DNA of 64,000 nt from Stutzerimonas stutzeri (GTDB lineage Bacteria; Pseudomonadota; Gammaproteobacteria; Pseudomonadales; Pseudomonadaceae): NCBI RefSeq assembly GCF_000590475.1, contig NZ_CP007441.1, forward strand, positions 775,097 through 839,096, written 5' to 3'. The position numbers and the translations under genes were made by a program. Below, in pieces: positions 26,364-34,429 of the stretch. Positions within the stretch are counted from its first letter, which is position 1, and each line of letters begins with the position of its first letter. The notes beneath the pieces were generated by a model, which was not told where the DNA came from, made no database searches, and worked only from the letters and a program-made list of their open reading frames with translations.

Positions 26364-28835
26364 ATGCCCGAAACTGTCGCTGCCGGCCTGCGCCTGGCGC
26401 CCGAAGCGCTGACCCGTCCCTTCGAACCCAGCCAATTCGACTTCAAGACCACCGATGAGCTGGAGCCTTTTCTCGGCGTGCTCGGCCAGGAGCGTGCGGT
26501 CGAGGCCCTGCAATTTGGGGTGGCGATGCCGCGTCCTGGCTACAACGTCTATGTGATGGGCGAGCCGGGCACGGGGCGGTTTTCGTTCGTGCGGCGTTAT
26601 CTCAAGGCCGAGGGCAAGCGCCTGGATACGCCGTCGGACTGGGTCTATGTGAACAATTTCGATGAGCCACGTGAACCGCGTGTGGTGGAGCTGCCACAGG
26701 GCGGTGCCGCGGAGTTCATCGCCGACATCGGGCAGTTGATCGACAATCTGATGGCGACCTTTCCGGCGGTGTTCGAGCACCCGAGCTTTCAGCAAAAGAA
26801 GAGCGCCATCGATCGTGCCTTCAATCAGCGCTACGACAAGGCGCTGGACGTCATTGAGAAGCTCGCGCTGGAAAAGGAAATCGCGCTCTACCGCGACAGC
26901 AGCAACATCGCCTTTACACCGATGAAAGACGGCAAATCGATGGACGAGGCGGAGTTCGCCCAATTGCCGGAAGCGGAGCGCGAGCGCTACCACGAAGACA
27001 TTTCCGCGCTGGAAGTTCATCTGAACGAAGGTCTCGCCAGCCTGCCGCAGTGGAAGCGTGAATCGAGCAATCAGTTACGTCAGCTCAATGACGAAACCAT
27101 CAGTCAGGCCCTGCAACCGCTATTGGCACCGCTGTCGGAGAAGTACGGCGAAAACGCCGGCATCGAATCCTATCTGCAGGCCGTGCAGGTCAACCTGCTG
27201 AAAACTGTAGTCGAGCAGCTGGTCGACGAGAACCGTCCCGACGCGCAGACCCGTCAGTTGCTAGAAGAACAGTACAGCCCGAGCCTGGTGGTCGGGCATC
27301 CGCTGGACGGCGGCGCACCGGTGGTGTTCGAGCCGCACCCGACCTACGACAACCTGTTCGGTCGGATCGAGTACAGCACTGATCAGGGCGCGCTCTACAC
27401 CAGCTATCGCCAGCTGCGGCCCGGCGCGCTGCACCGTGCCAATGGGGGCTTCCTGATGCTTGAAGCGGAAAAGATGCTCAGCGAGCCCTTCGTCTGGGAA
27501 GCGCTCAAGCGGGCCTTGCAGTCGCGCAAGCTGAAGATGGAGTCGCCACTGGCCGAACTCGGGCGTCTGGCCACGGTGACATTGAATCCAGCGGTCATCC
27601 CGCTCAATGTCAAGGTGGTGATCATCGGTTCAAGGCAGCTGTACTACACGCTGCAGGATCTCGATCCGGACTTCCAGGAGATGTTCCGCGTACTGGTGGA
27701 CTTCGACGAGGAGATTCCTTTAGCCGAGGACAGTCTCGAGCAGTTCGCGCAGTTAATGAAGACGCGTACTTCGGAAGAGGGCATGGCGCCGTTGACCGCT
27801 GCGGCGGTGGCGCGGCTGGCGACCTACAGCGCACGGTTGGCCGAGCATCAGGGACGGCTGTCGGCGCGAATTGGTGATCTGTTCCAGCTGGTCAGCGAAG
27901 CGGATTTCATCCGCCAGCTGGCCAAGGATGAGGTGACCGACGTCGGTCACATCGAGCGTGCTCTGAAGGCTAAGGCCACTCGCACCGGACGTGTCTCGGC
28001 GCGTATTCTCGAAGACATACTCGCAGGCGTCATTCTCATAGACAGCGAAGGCGCGGCGATCGGCAAGTGCAACGGCCTGACCGTGCTGGAAGTCGGCGAC
28101 TCGGCGTTCGGCATGCCGGCGCGCATTTCCGCCACCGTCTATCCGGGTGGTTCGGGTATCGTCGACATCGAGCGAGAGGTCAATCTCGGCCAGCCTATTC
28201 ACTCAAAGGGTGTGATGATCCTGACCGGTTTTCTCGGCAGCCGCTATGCGCAGGAATTTCCGTTGGAGATTTCCGCCAGCATCGCCCTGGAACAATCCTA
28301 TGGCTATGTCGATGGCGATAGCGCCTCGCTCGGCGAGTGCTGTGCGCTGATTTCGGCCATTTCGCGCACGCCACTCAAGCAGTGCTTCGCCATCACTGGT
28401 TCAATCAATCAGTTCGGCGAAGTGCAGGCGGTCGGCGGCGTCAATGAGAAGATCGAGGGCTTCTTCCGTCTTTGCGAAGCACGTGGATTGACTGGTGAGC
28501 AGGGCGCGATCATTCCCTTTGCCAACGTCACGACGCTGATGCTCGACGAACGCGTACTCGATGCCGTGCGTCAGGACCGGTTCCATATCTACGCGGTCCG
28601 TCATGTGGATGAAGCGCTTTCGCTGCTGGTGGGCGAGCCGGTAGGCGCCGCGGACAAGGACGGGCAGTTTCCCAAAGGCAGTGTCAACGCCCGGGTGGTG
28701 GAGCGTTTGCGCGATATTGCCGAGATTGAGCTGGAAGACGACAACAAGGGCGATGCGACCTCTCCCGAGGTGGCGCTGGCAACGACACAGGCAAAGGGGC
28801 TGAGCAGAGCGAGTAGCCTCCACATTGACCACTAA
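26364..28835 (+). CDS. Lon-related ATP-dependent protease (AAA_32/S16)
   Basis: Soluble AAA+ serine protease of 823 residues. An N-terminal LonB-like ATPase region has the nucleotide loop GEPGTGRFS (near residue 68), where the usual Walker Lys is Arg; my recollection is that this occurs in other family members too. A large helical insert follows, then a second ATPase segment (GALHRANGGFLMLEAEKML). The C-terminal S16 protease domain has catalytic S653 in DGDSASLG and K696 in GGVNEKIEGFF. Its neighbours, the small gene at 28988 and the UPF0114 gene, match the PA4576-PA4574 order in P. aeruginosa. Substrates are unknown. Confidence 0.9.
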   Translation: MPETVAAGLRLAPEALTRPFEPSQFDFKTTDELEPFLGVLGQERAVEALQFGVAMPRPGYNVYVMGEPGTGRFSFVRRYLKAEGKRLDTPSDWVYVNNFDEPREPRVVELPQGGAAEFIADIGQLIDNLMATFPAVFEHPSFQQKKSAIDRAFNQRYDKALDVIEKLALEKEIALYRDSSNIAFTPMKDGKSMDEAEFAQLPEAERERYHEDISALEVHLNEGLASLPQWKRESSNQLRQLNDETISQALQPLLAPLSEKYGENAGIESYLQAVQVNLLKTVVEQLVDENRPDAQTRQLLEEQYSPSLVVGHPLDGGAPVVFEPHPTYDNLFGRIEYSTDQGALYTSYRQLRPGALHRANGGFLMLEAEKMLSEPFVWEALKRALQSRKLKMESPLAELGRLATVTLNPAVIPLNVKVVIIGSRQLYYTLQDLDPDFQEMFRVLVDFDEEIPLAEDSLEQFAQLMKTRTSEEGMAPLTAAAVARLATYSARLAEHQGRLSARIGDLFQLVSEADFIRQLAKDEVTDVGHIERALKAKATRTGRVSARILEDILAGVILIDSEGAAIGKCNGLTVLEVGDSAFGMPARISATVYPGGSGIVDIEREVNLGQPIHSKGVMILTGFLGSRYAQEFPLEISASIALEQSYGYVDGDSASLGECCALISAISRTPLKQCFAITGSINQFGEVQAVGGVNEKIEGFFRLCEARGLTGEQGAIIPFANVTTLMLDERVLDAVRQDRFHIYAVRHVDEALSLLVGEPVGAADKDGQFPKGSVNARVVERLRDIAEIELEDDNKGDATSPEVALATTQAKGLSRASSLHIDH

Positions 28836-28903
28836 CTGAACGGAACGATACGAGCGGCGGCAGGTCTGCAGAGGAGGAGAGGTCCCACTCTCTGTCCACA
28901 TGG

Positions 28904-28926
28904 TTATCCACAAATTTTGGGGATAA
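28904..28926. promoter_or_regulatory. Pair of inverted DnaA-box-like sites
   Basis: A perfect DnaA box TTATCCACA lies at 28904-28912 and an inverted near match TGGGGATAA (TTATCCCCA on the other strand) at 28918-28926. They lie between the protease stop and the small gene at 28988, in its likely promoter. A third, perfect box is at 29390-29398. Binding by DnaA is inferred from the motif only. Confidence 0.5.
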
Positions 28927-28987
28927 ACAGGTTGGCCGCCCATTCGTCCAGGATGGCGGTGCGCAACCTAGCGCGAGGATCGCCGTC

Positions 28988-29323
28988 ATGTCTCACACGC
29001 TCTGTCTGAACCGCCAGTGCCTGGGCCTGGTTACGCGTATTGAATGCATCATCCGTCCATTGGCCGGAGGCAATGGCTTGTGGACTTTGCTTTGTGCGGC
29101 TGGCATCAATGGAGGTCAACCTACCGCCATCAAGGCGCAAGGCCCATTCCATGGCTCTCGCGAGGCTGAGTCGGTGCTTAAGGCGATTGCAAGTAATCTC
29201 CATGGGCAGGGTTATAGCGAATCCGATTCGCCCTCGATCTGGCAGCTGCATATGCAGGCGGAGCTGCGCAAGATAAACGCCAATCAAGCCCGTTACCTGG
29301 GCGGATGGGAATCCAGGACCTGA
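28988..29323 (+). CDS. Conserved hypothetical small protein
   Basis: Open frame of 111 codons starting MSHTLCLNRQCLGLVTRIEC, preceded by GAGGAT about eight bases ahead of the ATG. I do not recognise a domain. The product is mixed helix/strand with four cysteines in its first 40 residues and no signal peptide or membrane segment. The position between the Lon-like protease and the UPF0114 gene is occupied by a small hypothetical gene in P. aeruginosa (PA4575), which supports it being real. Frames on the opposite strand overlap it, so translation is not certain. Confidence 0.6.
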   Translation: MSHTLCLNRQCLGLVTRIECIIRPLAGGNGLWTLLCAAGINGGQPTAIKAQGPFHGSREAESVLKAIASNLHGQGYSESDSPSIWQLHMQAELRKINANQARYLGGWESRT

Positions 29324-29389
29324 TTGCCGCTCCGGCCGGCTCGCGCTGCTAGGCGGCATTTCCCATCGGACGCCACTGCCCTGTATTTT

Positions 29390-29398
29390 TTATCCACA
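29390..29398. promoter_or_regulatory. DnaA box TTATCCACA
   Basis: Perfect TTATCCACA, about 90 bp ahead of the UPF0114 start codon and about 490 bp from the pair at 28904-28926. In DNA this GC-rich, two perfect copies so close together are unlikely by chance. Confidence 0.5.
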
Positions 29399-29485
29399 TG
29401 AAAAAACCCGCCTCACAGAGCCGTCTTGAAGACTCCGTGGCGCTGCGTATACTCGCCTGCCGGTATCCGCTCGCAGTGAGAACAG

Positions 29486-29974
29486 ATGGAACGCTTGATC
29501 GAGAACACCATGTATGCCGCCCGATGGTTGCTGGCGCCTATCTACTTTGGCTTGGCGTTCGCCTTACTGGCCTTGGCGATCAAATTCTTTCAAGAGATCT
29601 GGCACATCCTCCCGGCCGTGCTTTCGCTGAGCGAAGGCGAGCTGATCCTCAAGCTGCTCTCGCTGATCGATATGGCGCTGGTCGGTGGCCTGCTCGTGAT
29701 GGTGATGCTTTCCGGCTACGAGAATTTCGTCTCGCAGCTGAATGTCGACGAAGGCAAGGAAAAGCTCGACTGGTTGGGCAAGATGGACTCCGGCTCGCTG
29801 AAGATGAAGGTTGCCGCCTCGATCGTGGCAATTTCGTCGATTCACCTGTTGCGCATGTTCATGGACGCTCAGCAGCTCGAGAGCGAGCAGTTGATGTGGT
29901 ACGTGATCATTCACCTGACGTTCGTCTTCTCCGCCTTCGCCATGGGTTACCTGGATAAGCTCACCAAACACTGA
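29486..29974 (+). CDS. UPF0114 (YqhA-like) inner-membrane protein
   Basis: Integral membrane protein of 162 residues in the UPF0114/TIGR00645 family. MERLIENTMYAARWLLAPIYFGLA is the family start; membrane helices lie at about 11-36, 50-74, 105-127 and 133-153. Conserved polar blocks are SGYENFVSQ and LGKMDSGSLKMKVAASIVAISSIHLL. The molecular role is unknown. It is monocistronic in appearance, with 160 bp of non-coding DNA on both sides. Confidence 0.88.
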   Translation: MERLIENTMYAARWLLAPIYFGLAFALLALAIKFFQEIWHILPAVLSLSEGELILKLLSLIDMALVGGLLVMVMLSGYENFVSQLNVDEGKEKLDWLGKMDSGSLKMKVAASIVAISSIHLLRMFMDAQQLESEQLMWYVIIHLTFVFSAFAMGYLDKLTKH

Positions 29975-30116
29975 AGCACACGGCTCCGCGGCCGGGCGAT
30001 GCGCTTTGGCTTTCATGCCCGGCGTCAAGCGCCGTGAGGCCGCTAGCGGGGCCGAGACGAATCCCGTCTGCGAGCTGTGCTAGGCTGTCGGCCCTTTTTT
30101 CCAGCGGAGTCCAGGC

Positions 30117-30734
30117 ATGACCGACCTCAACCTATCCACCGACGAAACGCGCGTGAGCTACGGCATCGGTCGTCAGCTGGGCGACCAGCTGCGCGAAAAC
30201 CCACCGCCAGGCATCAGCCTGGATGCCGTGATCGCTGGCATTCGCGATGCTTTTGGCGGTGCCGCCAGTCAGGTCAGTCCGGGAGATCTCAACGCCAGCT
30301 TTGCTGTGATTCGCGAGCGCATGCAGGCTGAAGCACAACGCAAGGCAGAAGCCGCCGCGGGTGAAGGTAAGGCTTTCCTAATCGAGAATGGCAAACGCGA
30401 CGGCGTTACTACGCTGGCGTCGGGCCTACAGTACGAAGTGCTGACTGCGGGCGAAGGCGCCACGCCCAGTGCCGACGATCAGGTTCGTACTCATTACCAC
30501 GGCACGCTGATCGACGGCACGGTATTCGATAGTTCCTACCAGCGCGGTCAGCCGGCCGAGTTTCCGGTGGGCGGTGTGATTGCCGGTTGGACCGAAGCAC
30601 TGCAACTGATGGGTGTGGGCAGCAAATGGCGTCTCTATGTGCCGAGCGAGCTGGCTTACGGCGCCCAGGGTGTCGGCAGCATCCCTCCACACAGCGTGCT
30701 GGTGTTCGACGTCGAATTGCTGGCCGTTCTGTAA
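30117..30734 (+). CDS. fklB: FKBP-type peptidyl-prolyl isomerase FklB
   Basis: Peptidyl-prolyl cis-trans isomerase of 205 residues. An N-terminal helical dimerisation part (DETRVSYGIGRQLGDQL) and linker lead to a C-terminal FKBP domain (about 95-205) with VRTHYHGTLIDGTVFDSSYQRG, PAEFPVGGVIAGWTEALQ and PSELAYG. No signal peptide is present, so it is probably cytoplasmic. It is convergent with the small Fur-box gene, ten bp away. Confidence 0.93.
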   Translation: MTDLNLSTDETRVSYGIGRQLGDQLRENPPPGISLDAVIAGIRDAFGGAASQVSPGDLNASFAVIRERMQAEAQRKAEAAAGEGKAFLIENGKRDGVTTLASGLQYEVLTAGEGATPSADDQVRTHYHGTLIDGTVFDSSYQRGQPAEFPVGGVIAGWTEALQLMGVGSKWRLYVPSELAYGAQGVGSIPPHSVLVFDVELLAVL

Positions 30735-30743
30735 ATAACAACG

Positions 30744-30971
30744 CTACGGGCGCAACGCCCGGGCGTAGGAGAACAGGAACAGGTTGCGCACCTGTTCCTT
30801 GAGCACACAGGGTTCGCTGGTGCTCAGTTCCTGCAGGTCCAAATCGCCCAGGTCACGAAGCTCGTCCAAGGCGTCTCCCTCTAGCGAAACGCATATCGCA
30901 CCCGTATTGCGATCAAGGATCCTCAGGTAGGGGTGTGGTCGGTCCAGCCAGGCATCGATCAGATAAGTCAT
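30744..30971 (-). CDS. Small conserved protein behind a Fur box
   Basis: Protein of 75 residues starting MTYLIDAWLDRPHPYLRILD, with strong RBS GGAGG seven bases upstream. No domain is recognised. It is acidic in the middle (LDELRDLGDLDLQEL) and has no signal peptide. The same small gene lies beside ispB in P. aeruginosa (PA4570), reported there as iron-starvation induced. A good Fur box at 30997-31011, 26 bp ahead of the ATG, fits that. In P. aeruginosa a cytochrome c gene separates it from fklB; it is missing here. Confidence 0.8.
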   Translation of the reverse strand: MTYLIDAWLDRPHPYLRILDRNTGAICVSLEGDALDELRDLGDLDLQELSTSEPCVLKEQVRNLFLFSYARALRP

Positions 30972-30996
30972 GTTCGCCTCCAGTTGATTTGCTTAA

Positions 30997-31011
30997 TGAG
31001 AATAATTGTTA
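30997..31011 (-). promoter_or_regulatory. Fur box upstream of small gene
   Basis: TGAGAATAATTGTTA matches the 15-bp core Fur consensus TGATAATNATTATCA at 11 of 14 defined positions and keeps the inverted symmetry. It lies 26-40 bp ahead of the leftward start codon at 30971, in a markedly AT-rich pocket, where bound Fur would block transcription under iron-replete conditions. Confidence 0.75.
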
Positions 31012-31128
31012 TTTGCAAACATGCAAGCGCCAAAATTCTCAGTGCCGATCAATGGTGGTCGGACCGATGTGGGCAGATAGGGTGGACGTTGAAATGAGGG
31101 TGCTTAAGCGCACCCTTTGACTGAAAGG

Positions 31129-32097
31129 TTAGTGTGTGCGAGCGACAGCGAAACGGCTGAGTTCCACTAGGGCGTCCCGATAGCTATTGCTCGGAATGAG
31201 TTCGAGGCAAGCGATGGCCCGATCGGCGTAGTCGCGTGCCAGGCGGGCGGTGTATTCAAGAGCGCCAGACGCTTCTACTGCGTTGCGAATGCTTTCGAGA
31301 TCTTCGATGCCGCCCTTCTGGATAGCCTTGCGCACCAGTGCAGCCTGGTCGGCTGTGCCCTCGCGCATGGTGTAGATCAACGGCAGGGTCGGCTTGCCTT
31401 CGGCCAGATCGTCACCGACGTTCTTGCCCAGGGTTTCGGCGTCACCCTGGTAATCCAGCAGATCATCGACCAGCTGAAAGGCGATGCCTAGATAGTCGCC
31501 GAAAGTGCGGAGAGCCTCGCGCTGCTCATCATTGGCGCCGGCGAGCGTGGCGGCGCTGTGGGTGGATGCTTCGAAGAGCATCGCGGTTTTCCCACGGATG
31601 ACTTCCATGTAGACCGCTTCCGTGGTGCTGGCATCGCGCACCTTGGACAGCTGCAGCACTTCGCCCTCGGCAATGACTCGAGTGGCCTGGGAGATGATGC
31701 GCATGACCGGCATCGAGCCCAGGTCGACCATCATTTCGAACGAGCGCGCATAAAGAAAATCGCCGACCAGCACGCTAGGCGCGTTACCCCACAGGGCGTT
31801 GGCCGTGGAACGGCCGCGACGCATGCCCGACATGTCGACCACGTCGTCATGCAGCAGTGTCGAGGTGTGCAGGAATTCGATAATGGCGGCCAGCAGGCGC
31901 AACTGCTCGCCTTTGAGTCCCAGTGCGTTGCCGCTGAGTAGGACCAGTAGCGGGCGCAGGCGCTTGCCGCCAGCCGAGGTGATGTAATCCCCGATCTTTT
32001 CCACCAGCGGTACGCGGGAAGTCAGCTGGTTGCGGATAATGCCGTCAACGGCGGCAAAATCTTCAGCCACTACTTGGTAAAAGGCCTGGGGTTGCAT
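31129..32097 (-). CDS. ispB: Octaprenyl (all-trans polyprenyl) diphosphate synthase
   Basis: Makes the isoprenoid side chain of ubiquinone. The 322 residues carry both aspartate-rich motifs of trans-prenyltransferases: LLHDDVVDMSGMRRGR (near 80) and QLVDDLLDYQGD (near 207). GGKRLRPLLVLL near the N-terminus is the IPP-binding part. It is divergent from rplU across 248 bp, a very common proteobacterial arrangement. Confidence 0.95.
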   Translation of the reverse strand: MQPQAFYQVVAEDFAAVDGIIRNQLTSRVPLVEKIGDYITSAGGKRLRPLLVLLSGNALGLKGEQLRLLAAIIEFLHTSTLLHDDVVDMSGMRRGRSTANALWGNAPSVLVGDFLYARSFEMMVDLGSMPVMRIISQATRVIAEGEVLQLSKVRDASTTEAVYMEVIRGKTAMLFEASTHSAATLAGANDEQREALRTFGDYLGIAFQLVDDLLDYQGDAETLGKNVGDDLAEGKPTLPLIYTMREGTADQAALVRKAIQKGGIEDLESIRNAVEASGALEYTARLARDYADRAIACLELIPSNSYRDALVELSRFAVARTH

Positions 32098-32176
32098 CGG
32101 GGACCAGTACTCCTCGGAGGTTGCGCGGCATGCTATGGGGCGGGTCAGGCACTGTCAAGGCAAGGCCAGGCGGCTA

Positions 32177-32205
32177 TTGCGCCGACATGGGTGGATGCGT
32201 ACAAT
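32177..32205 (+). promoter_or_regulatory. Sigma70 promoter of rplU-rpmA
   Basis: TTGCGC (32177-32182) and TACAAT (32200-32205) with a 17-bp spacer lie about 140 bp ahead of rplU. The leader that follows may be used for regulation, but no specific motif is recognised. Confidence 0.55.
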
Positions 32206-32345
32206 CGCGGACCCTGAACTTTCCCCCTGGGCATTTCCCTGCCTTACGCAATTGCAAGGGCGTCCCTTCCGGCCCCAAGCAGCCATGCCAGCCACTAACT
32301 ATTTCACTTAAGCGCTGGGTGAGCAGGATCAACGGAGATACACAG

Positions 32346-32657
32346 ATGTACGCAGTTATCGTTACCGGCGGCAAGCAATACAAGGTCGCCGAAGGCGAAT
32401 ACCTCAAGATTGAAAAACTCGAAGTTGCCACTGGCGAAGCCGTCACTTTTGACCGCGTTCTGCTGATTGGCAACGGCGACGATGTCAAGATCGGCGCTCC
32501 GGTGGTTGATGGTGCCAAGGTCACTGCTGAAGTGATCGCCCAAGGTCGTCATGACAAGGTCACCATCATCAAATTCCGCCGTCGTAAGCACCACATGAAG
32601 CGTCAGGGCCACCGTCAGTGGTTCACTGAGGTCAAAATCACCGGTATTCAGGGCTAA
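32346..32657 (+). CDS. rplU: 50S ribosomal protein L21
   Basis: Ribosomal protein of 103 residues, MYAVIVTGGKQYKVAEGEYL at the start and the basic RRRKHHMKRQGHRQ segment near the C-terminus. The frame is open upstream, but the ATG at 32346 with GGAG upstream gives the exact family N-terminus. It is co-transcribed with rpmA, 35 bp downstream. Confidence 0.97.
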   Translation: MYAVIVTGGKQYKVAEGEYLKIEKLEVATGEAVTFDRVLLIGNGDDVKIGAPVVDGAKVTAEVIAQGRHDKVTIIKFRRRKHHMKRQGHRQWFTEVKITGIQG

Positions 32658-32692
32658 TCGGGCCTGAATCCCCTTATAGGAGTATTGAACTC

Positions 32693-32950
32693 ATGGCACA
32701 CAAAAAAGCTGGCGGTTCCACCCGCAACGGTCGCGACTCAGAAGCCAAACGCCTTGGCGTGAAGATGTACGGCGGCCAGGTCATCAAGGCCGGTAACATC
32801 ATCGTGCGTCAGCGCGGTACCCAGTTCCACGCCGGCTATGGCGTAGGCATGGGCAAGGATCACACCCTGTTTGCGAAAGTGGAAGGCGTGATCAAATTCG
32901 AAGTGAAGGGCGCTTTCGGCCGTCGCTACGTGAGCGTCGTCGCGGCCTGA
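32693..32950 (+). CDS. rpmA: 50S ribosomal protein L27
   Basis: Ribosomal protein of 85 residues whose N-terminus reaches towards the peptidyl-transferase centre. MAHKKAGGSTRNGRDSEAKR and GTQFHAGYGVGMGKDHTLFA are characteristic. It starts directly with the mature MAHKKAGG, without the cleaved extension found in Firmicutes. RBS AGGAG precedes it, and an intrinsic terminator follows. Confidence 0.97.
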   Translation: MAHKKAGGSTRNGRDSEAKRLGVKMYGGQVIKAGNIIVRQRGTQFHAGYGVGMGKDHTLFAKVEGVIKFEVKGAFGRRYVSVVAA

Positions 32951-32965
32951 TCGCGGCGTTGCTGG

Positions 32966-32997
32966 AAAAGCCCTGTCATGCGACGGGGCTTTTTTGT
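32966..32997 (+). terminator. Intrinsic terminator after rpmA
   Basis: AAAAGCCCTGTC (32967 on) pairs with GACGGGGCTTTT in a G.T-containing stem and is followed by a run of T. It separates the ribosomal pair from obgE, which lies 160 bp downstream. Confidence 0.8.
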
Positions 32998-33112
32998 TTC
33001 TGTATTCTCTGTAGGGCTCTTGCAAAACACTGCTTTGCTCTAGTTTCGCTGGGTTTCGCAAGACCCTTATATTCCTGTTTTCTAGCCCGTCCTTGCGGCG
33101 GGAGGCGTTCCC

Positions 33113-34330
33113 ATGAAATTCGTCGATGAAGTATCGATTTTTGTAAAGGCCGGCGACGGCGGTAACGGCATGATGAGCTTCCGTCGTGAGAAGTTCATCG
33201 AAAAAGGCGGCCCTAACGGCGGCGATGGTGGTGATGGCGGCTCTGTTTATCTGGAAGCTGACGAGAACCTCAATACGCTCGTCGATTACCGCTATACCCG
33301 CCGCTTCAATGCGCCGAATGGCCAGAAGGGTGGCAGTACCGAGTGTACTGGTGCCAAGGGTGAGGATCTGATCCTGCCGGTACCGGTCGGTACCACGGTG
33401 ATCGACGCCGCTACTCAGGATGTCATTGGTGACCTGACCAAGGCGGGGCAGCGGCTGCTGGTTGCCCAGGGCGGCTGGCATGGCCTGGGTAATACCCGCT
33501 TCAAGTCGAGCACCAATCGCGCGCCACGGCAGACGACACCAGGCAAGCCAGGTGATGCGCGTGATTTGAAGTTGGAGCTGAAGGTGCTGGCTGACGTCGG
33601 TCTGCTGGGGTTGCCGAATGCTGGCAAGAGCACCTTTATTCGCTCGGTCTCTGCGGCCAAGCCGAAGGTCGCCGATTATCCGTTCACGACGCTGGTACCG
33701 AACCTGGGTGTGGTCAGTGTCGGCCGTTACAAGAGCTTTGTAATCGCCGATATTCCGGGTTTGATCGAGGGTGCGTCCGAGGGTGCGGGTCTGGGGATTC
33801 GCTTTCTCAAGCACCTGGCGCGTACGCGTCTGTTGCTGCATCTGGTCGACATGGCGCCGCTCGACGAGAGCGACCCTGCCGATGCGGCCGAAATCATTCT
33901 GAACGAGCTGGAGAAATTCAGCCCCGCGCTGGCTCAGCGTGATCGCTGGCTGGTGCTGAACAAGGCAGATCAGTTGCTTGAGGAGGATCGCGAGGAGCGG
34001 GTTCGTCAAGTAGTCGAGCGTCTTGAGTGGACTGGGCCGGTGTTCGTTATCTCTGCGCTGGAAAGCGAGGGCACCGAGGCGCTGAGCCAGGCCATTATGC
34101 GTTATCTGGATGAGCGCACGGTGCGCATTGCCGAAGAGCCTGCCTACGCCGAAGCGCTTGCTGAGTTGGATCAGCAGATCGAGGACGAAGCGCGCGCGCG
34201 TCTGCAGGAGCTTGATGATCAGCGCGCTTTGCGGCGTGCTGGCGTCAAGGCTGCAGCCGATGCGGATGATGACGACTTCGATGATGACGACGATGATGAG
34301 GGTGGTGCGGAAATCTTCTACGTGCGCTGA
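33113..34330 (+). CDS. obgE: Obg-family GTPase (ObgE/CgtA)
   Basis: Essential GTPase that monitors 50S assembly and stress signalling. The 405 residues have an N-terminal glycine-rich Obg domain (about 1-157; FVDEVSIFVKAGDGGNG, GGPNGGDGGDGGSVY) and a G domain with P-loop GLPNAGKSTFIRS, DIPGLIEG and NKADQL. The tail is very acidic (runs of Asp near 380-398). A spacer of 98 bp separates it from proB. Confidence 0.96.
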   Translation: MKFVDEVSIFVKAGDGGNGMMSFRREKFIEKGGPNGGDGGDGGSVYLEADENLNTLVDYRYTRRFNAPNGQKGGSTECTGAKGEDLILPVPVGTTVIDAATQDVIGDLTKAGQRLLVAQGGWHGLGNTRFKSSTNRAPRQTTPGKPGDARDLKLELKVLADVGLLGLPNAGKSTFIRSVSAAKPKVADYPFTTLVPNLGVVSVGRYKSFVIADIPGLIEGASEGAGLGIRFLKHLARTRLLLHLVDMAPLDESDPADAAEIILNELEKFSPALAQRDRWLVLNKADQLLEEDREERVRQVVERLEWTGPVFVISALESEGTEALSQAIMRYLDERTVRIAEEPAYAEALAELDQQIEDEARARLQELDDQRALRRAGVKAAADADDDDFDDDDDDEGGAEIFYVR

Positions 34331-34429
34331 GCTTTGCTTCGTGTAGTTGCGCATCAATAGGTTGGTCGTCGGGCTGTCTCTTGCAGCTCACGAATGGTTT
34401 GGCCGGATATTGGATAGAAGGCGGGATCG

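Noticed and set aside
34242..34310. GAT/GAC-rich repeat tract at the end of obgE
   Set aside because: It encodes the normal acidic C-terminal tail of Obg proteins, not an independent repeat element.
32738..34357. Open frame of 539 codons opposite rpmA and obgE
   Set aside because: Antisense across two known genes and a terminator; no domain similarity.
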